Origin: Cyanoderma ruficeps
Taxonomy: Eukaryota; Chordata; Aves; Passeriformes; Timaliidae
Length of the DNA: 64,000 bases
Assembly (NCBI GenBank): GCA_008694505.1
Contig: VZDJ01000623.1
Location: 19,835,754-19,899,753 of the forward strand
Reading direction: 5' to 3'
The notes under the pieces were generated by a model. It saw only the letters and a program-made list of their open reading frames with translations. It ran no database searches and was not told where the DNA came from. Shown here piece after piece: positions 61,760-64,000 of the stretch (positions are counted from its first letter, which is position 1; each line of letters begins with the position of its first letter). The position numbers were made by a program, and so were the translations under genes.

Positions 61760-62470
61760 ATCTCTAAGAAAGCAAATGTCGGTCCTGTCTTCCAGAAGGG
61801 CAAGAAGAAGGGTCCAGACAGCAATGAGTCTTATCACAATTCCTGGGAAAGTGATGGACAACTAGTCCTGGAAACCATTCTGAGATACACTGAGGACAAG
61901 ATGATGATCAGGAATAATCAGCATGGAATGACAATGGGGAAATTATGCACAATGAACCTGATAGCTTCCACAATGAGATGTCTAGCTTGATGGATGTGGG
62001 GAGATTGATGGATGTTGTTTAACTCAGCTTTAGTAAGGCTTTTGACACTCTCCCACAACATCCTCATTGACAACATGACAAAGTGTTAGATAACTGGACA
62101 GGAAGCTGCTTTGAAAACCAGCCGAATGACTGAGCCCAGGGAGCTTAAAGAAGAGAAAGCTCAAGAGGGATCTTATCAGTAAAAGTAAAAACTTTATGGA
62201 CTTTGGAAATGAAGAGAAGGGAGCCAGACACTTCTCTGCAGTACCCAGTGACTGTAGAAGAGGCTACAGGCACAGATTGAAACAGATGAAATTCCACAAG
62301 AAATTATCTTTTCCTTTTTCCCCTGGAAGTGCTCAAACACTGGAATAGTTTTCCCAGAGAAGTTGTGGAGTATCCATCCTTGAAGATACGCCAAACCTAA
62401 CTGTAAATGGTCCCAGGCAACCTGTTCCAGCTTGTCTTGCTTTAGCAGTGGGGTTGGATGTTTTCAAGAG
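61760..62470 (+). mobile_element. CR1 LINE, decayed, with internal deletion
   Basis: 61.76-62.09 kb follows the CR1 reverse-transcriptase region ('gcaaatgtcggtcctgtctt', 'agtcctggaaaccattctga', 'ggcttttgacactctccca'). After about 62.13 kb the sequence jumps to the 3' part ('gagggatcttatcag', 'cagtacccagtgac', 'gttttcccagagaagttgtgg', 'gcagtggggttggatg'). More than a kilobase of consensus between the two is missing. Several stops and frameshifts make it dead. It is on the + strand. Confidence 0.8.
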
Positions 62471-64000
62471 ACTGGTAAATCACGGCAGTACTTTCTGTCT
62501 TCTAAAATATAAAAGTTCAAAATCCTGTGGGGCTGGCAGTATCGCCAGGCCAACTAGATTTATCCTCACTGGTACAGGCATTTACATGAGTGGACTGTAG
62601 TAAAAAGGACACATGACACACAGGCAAGTAAGAGATGAGGACAGCTTAGTAGAAATGTTTGATAAAGATCTGCTTTTGGTTTATAAGCAGATTCCACAGA
62701 GGGAATCCTATATGTCACTGAAATACAAGCTAGAAACTTCTCAAGATGAAGGAAAAGAAACAACATATTATGGCAGTACTGTTGAAGGAACAAGAATGGA
62801 AAGAACATAACACAGTATCAATGTTCTGGCAAGCAGAAGTGAATTTTGCATTTGGACCCATGAACATTAGGTTGCAAGGGTCTAGGATTTTGCCCAGATG
62901 GAGAGTAGACATCCTGCTGCTTAACAGATTTCCTACTTAATGGTATCATTTAGCAACAGAATTCAAATGGAAAGTCTCCCAGAAGAGGTTAGGCCCTAAT
63001 ATCTTCACTACTTTTGTTAGTGAGTTGCGTCAGGACAATTTACCTAGTCTTCTGAATGTATTCCCATTAATTGCTTTAAGTTCTTTTCTCAGTTACCTCC
63101 ACATCATTACTGGTGAAGGACACCTTCTCTTTTTGAATTCTGCTGCTTCCATACCCTCAATTCATAGCTCAAAATGTATTGTCATCACGTGTTTTGTTGC
63201 TGGCTACTTGACATACAAATGTTATCCATCACATGCTCCTGCTTCAGCTTCACACAGCACTTACATTTCTTGCTGTCTACACTCATCCCATAGGAAAGCA
63301 GGCAAAATAATGAGCTTTTTTTTCTGAGATACTCCCTTGGTGGTGATAATAGCAATTATATTTGCTTCAATCATATCTCATTAGCTAATGACATTGATTT
63401 GTCATGCCAATAAATGTGAAAAATATGCCACCATGGTGATAAAGTGCTTCTGCTAACTGATTGGCATTGCAAGTTACTGTTAATGAGTCACACGCGCCTT
63501 TCTGGGCTACCATTTCATATTCCTGCATCAAAATGGTAGGGCATGTATGATTTGTGATTAAATTCTGTTGTGACCTTAGCACAGGGGTCCAGTTCTGCTT
63601 CTAGGGCGGTGTTGTACTGGAGATGCTGATGGTTCATTTGCGTAAACGGGAAATGACTGGACACGAAAGCACAGGACAGAGCTGCAAAAGAGGACGTTTT
63701 GTTTTTCACATGAAGATTTAGGGGTCAGCTCAGACTTGATCTTGCTGATTGCTGTGCTTCTTAAAGACTGCACTTGATGATTCAGAGGAATGACTTGGAT
63801 TGTAGCCCAAACCTGTGTGTTGTTTGAGGAAGTAAGACTGATTTTTGTGTTGCAGTTGTTATCTCAAAGCTAACATGCTTTCTTTCTGTTTCATAATCAC
63901 ACTGTAGTTTCTCCCCAAGCTTTCTCAAAAAATACTATCTTCATGTTTTTTGCACGATCACTAATCTCCATTGTTTGTTTCCACTCAAAAATGAGACAAA
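62471..64000. other. Intergenic DNA to window end
   Basis: AT-rich, no recognised exon, RNA gene or repeat. Open frames of 60-100 codons occur on both strands without family resemblance. Confidence 0.5.

Noticed and set aside
54654..64000. PRMT8 exons expected from mammalian gene order
   Set aside because: No minus-strand frame with methyltransferase motifs or the PRMT8 C-terminus was seen; the gene probably lies beyond the window.
1..64000. tRNA, rRNA, CRISPR or bacterial-type operons
   Set aside because: No cloverleaf with A/B boxes, rRNA core or regularly spaced repeats was noticed; the DNA is clearly vertebrate nuclear.

Overview
The window is vertebrate nuclear DNA, almost certainly from a bird. 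It has long AT-rich introns, a CpG-island promoter, several CR1 LINE fragments with the avian 3' tail style, and a solo LTR of a type I recognise from bird genomes. A songbird is plausible, but the sequence alone does not prove it.

One gene dominates: CRACR2A (EFCAB4B, long Rab46-type isoform) on the + strand. A CpG island at about 1.84-2.72 kb probably holds the promoter and a non-coding first exon. After a 9.5 kb first intron, 17 coding exons run from 11,733 to the TGA at 54,651-54,653. All splice phases join without a frameshift and give 723 residues, close to the ~730 of the human long form. The protein reads N to C: an EF-hand pair (residues 43-54 degenerate, 77-88 canonical), a long coiled coil (about 160-363), a low-complexity acidic/serine linker (about 364-510), and a complete Rab GTPase domain (about 535-700) ending in a CCxxx prenylation motif. 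The family links Ca2+ sensing to store-operated calcium entry and to Rab-type vesicle signalling.

Region by region: 1-1.8 kb is upstream flank with a CR1 ORF2 fragment. 1.84-2.72 kb is the CpG island. 2.1-11.7 kb is intron 1. 11.7-54.65 kb is the coding gene; its introns carry a CR1-like copy (22.9 kb), a CR1 tail (29.1 kb), an LTR of about 1.2 kb starting 65 bp after exon 9 (35.4-36.6 kb), and a CR1 3' end with a pentanucleotide repeat starting about 38 bp after exon 12 (39.9-40.5 kb). 54.65 kb to the end is 3' UTR and intergenic DNA with no recognised gene. That last part holds an unexplained run of nearly open minus-strand frames (56.2-58.8 kb), a possible regulatory cluster (60.78-60.96 kb) and a decayed CR1 copy with an internal deletion (61.8-62.5 kb).

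The most interesting observation is that exon 9 is followed by an immediate in-frame stop in the intron and then by an LTR carrying AATAAA. This layout could make a short, Rab-less CRACR2A isoform.
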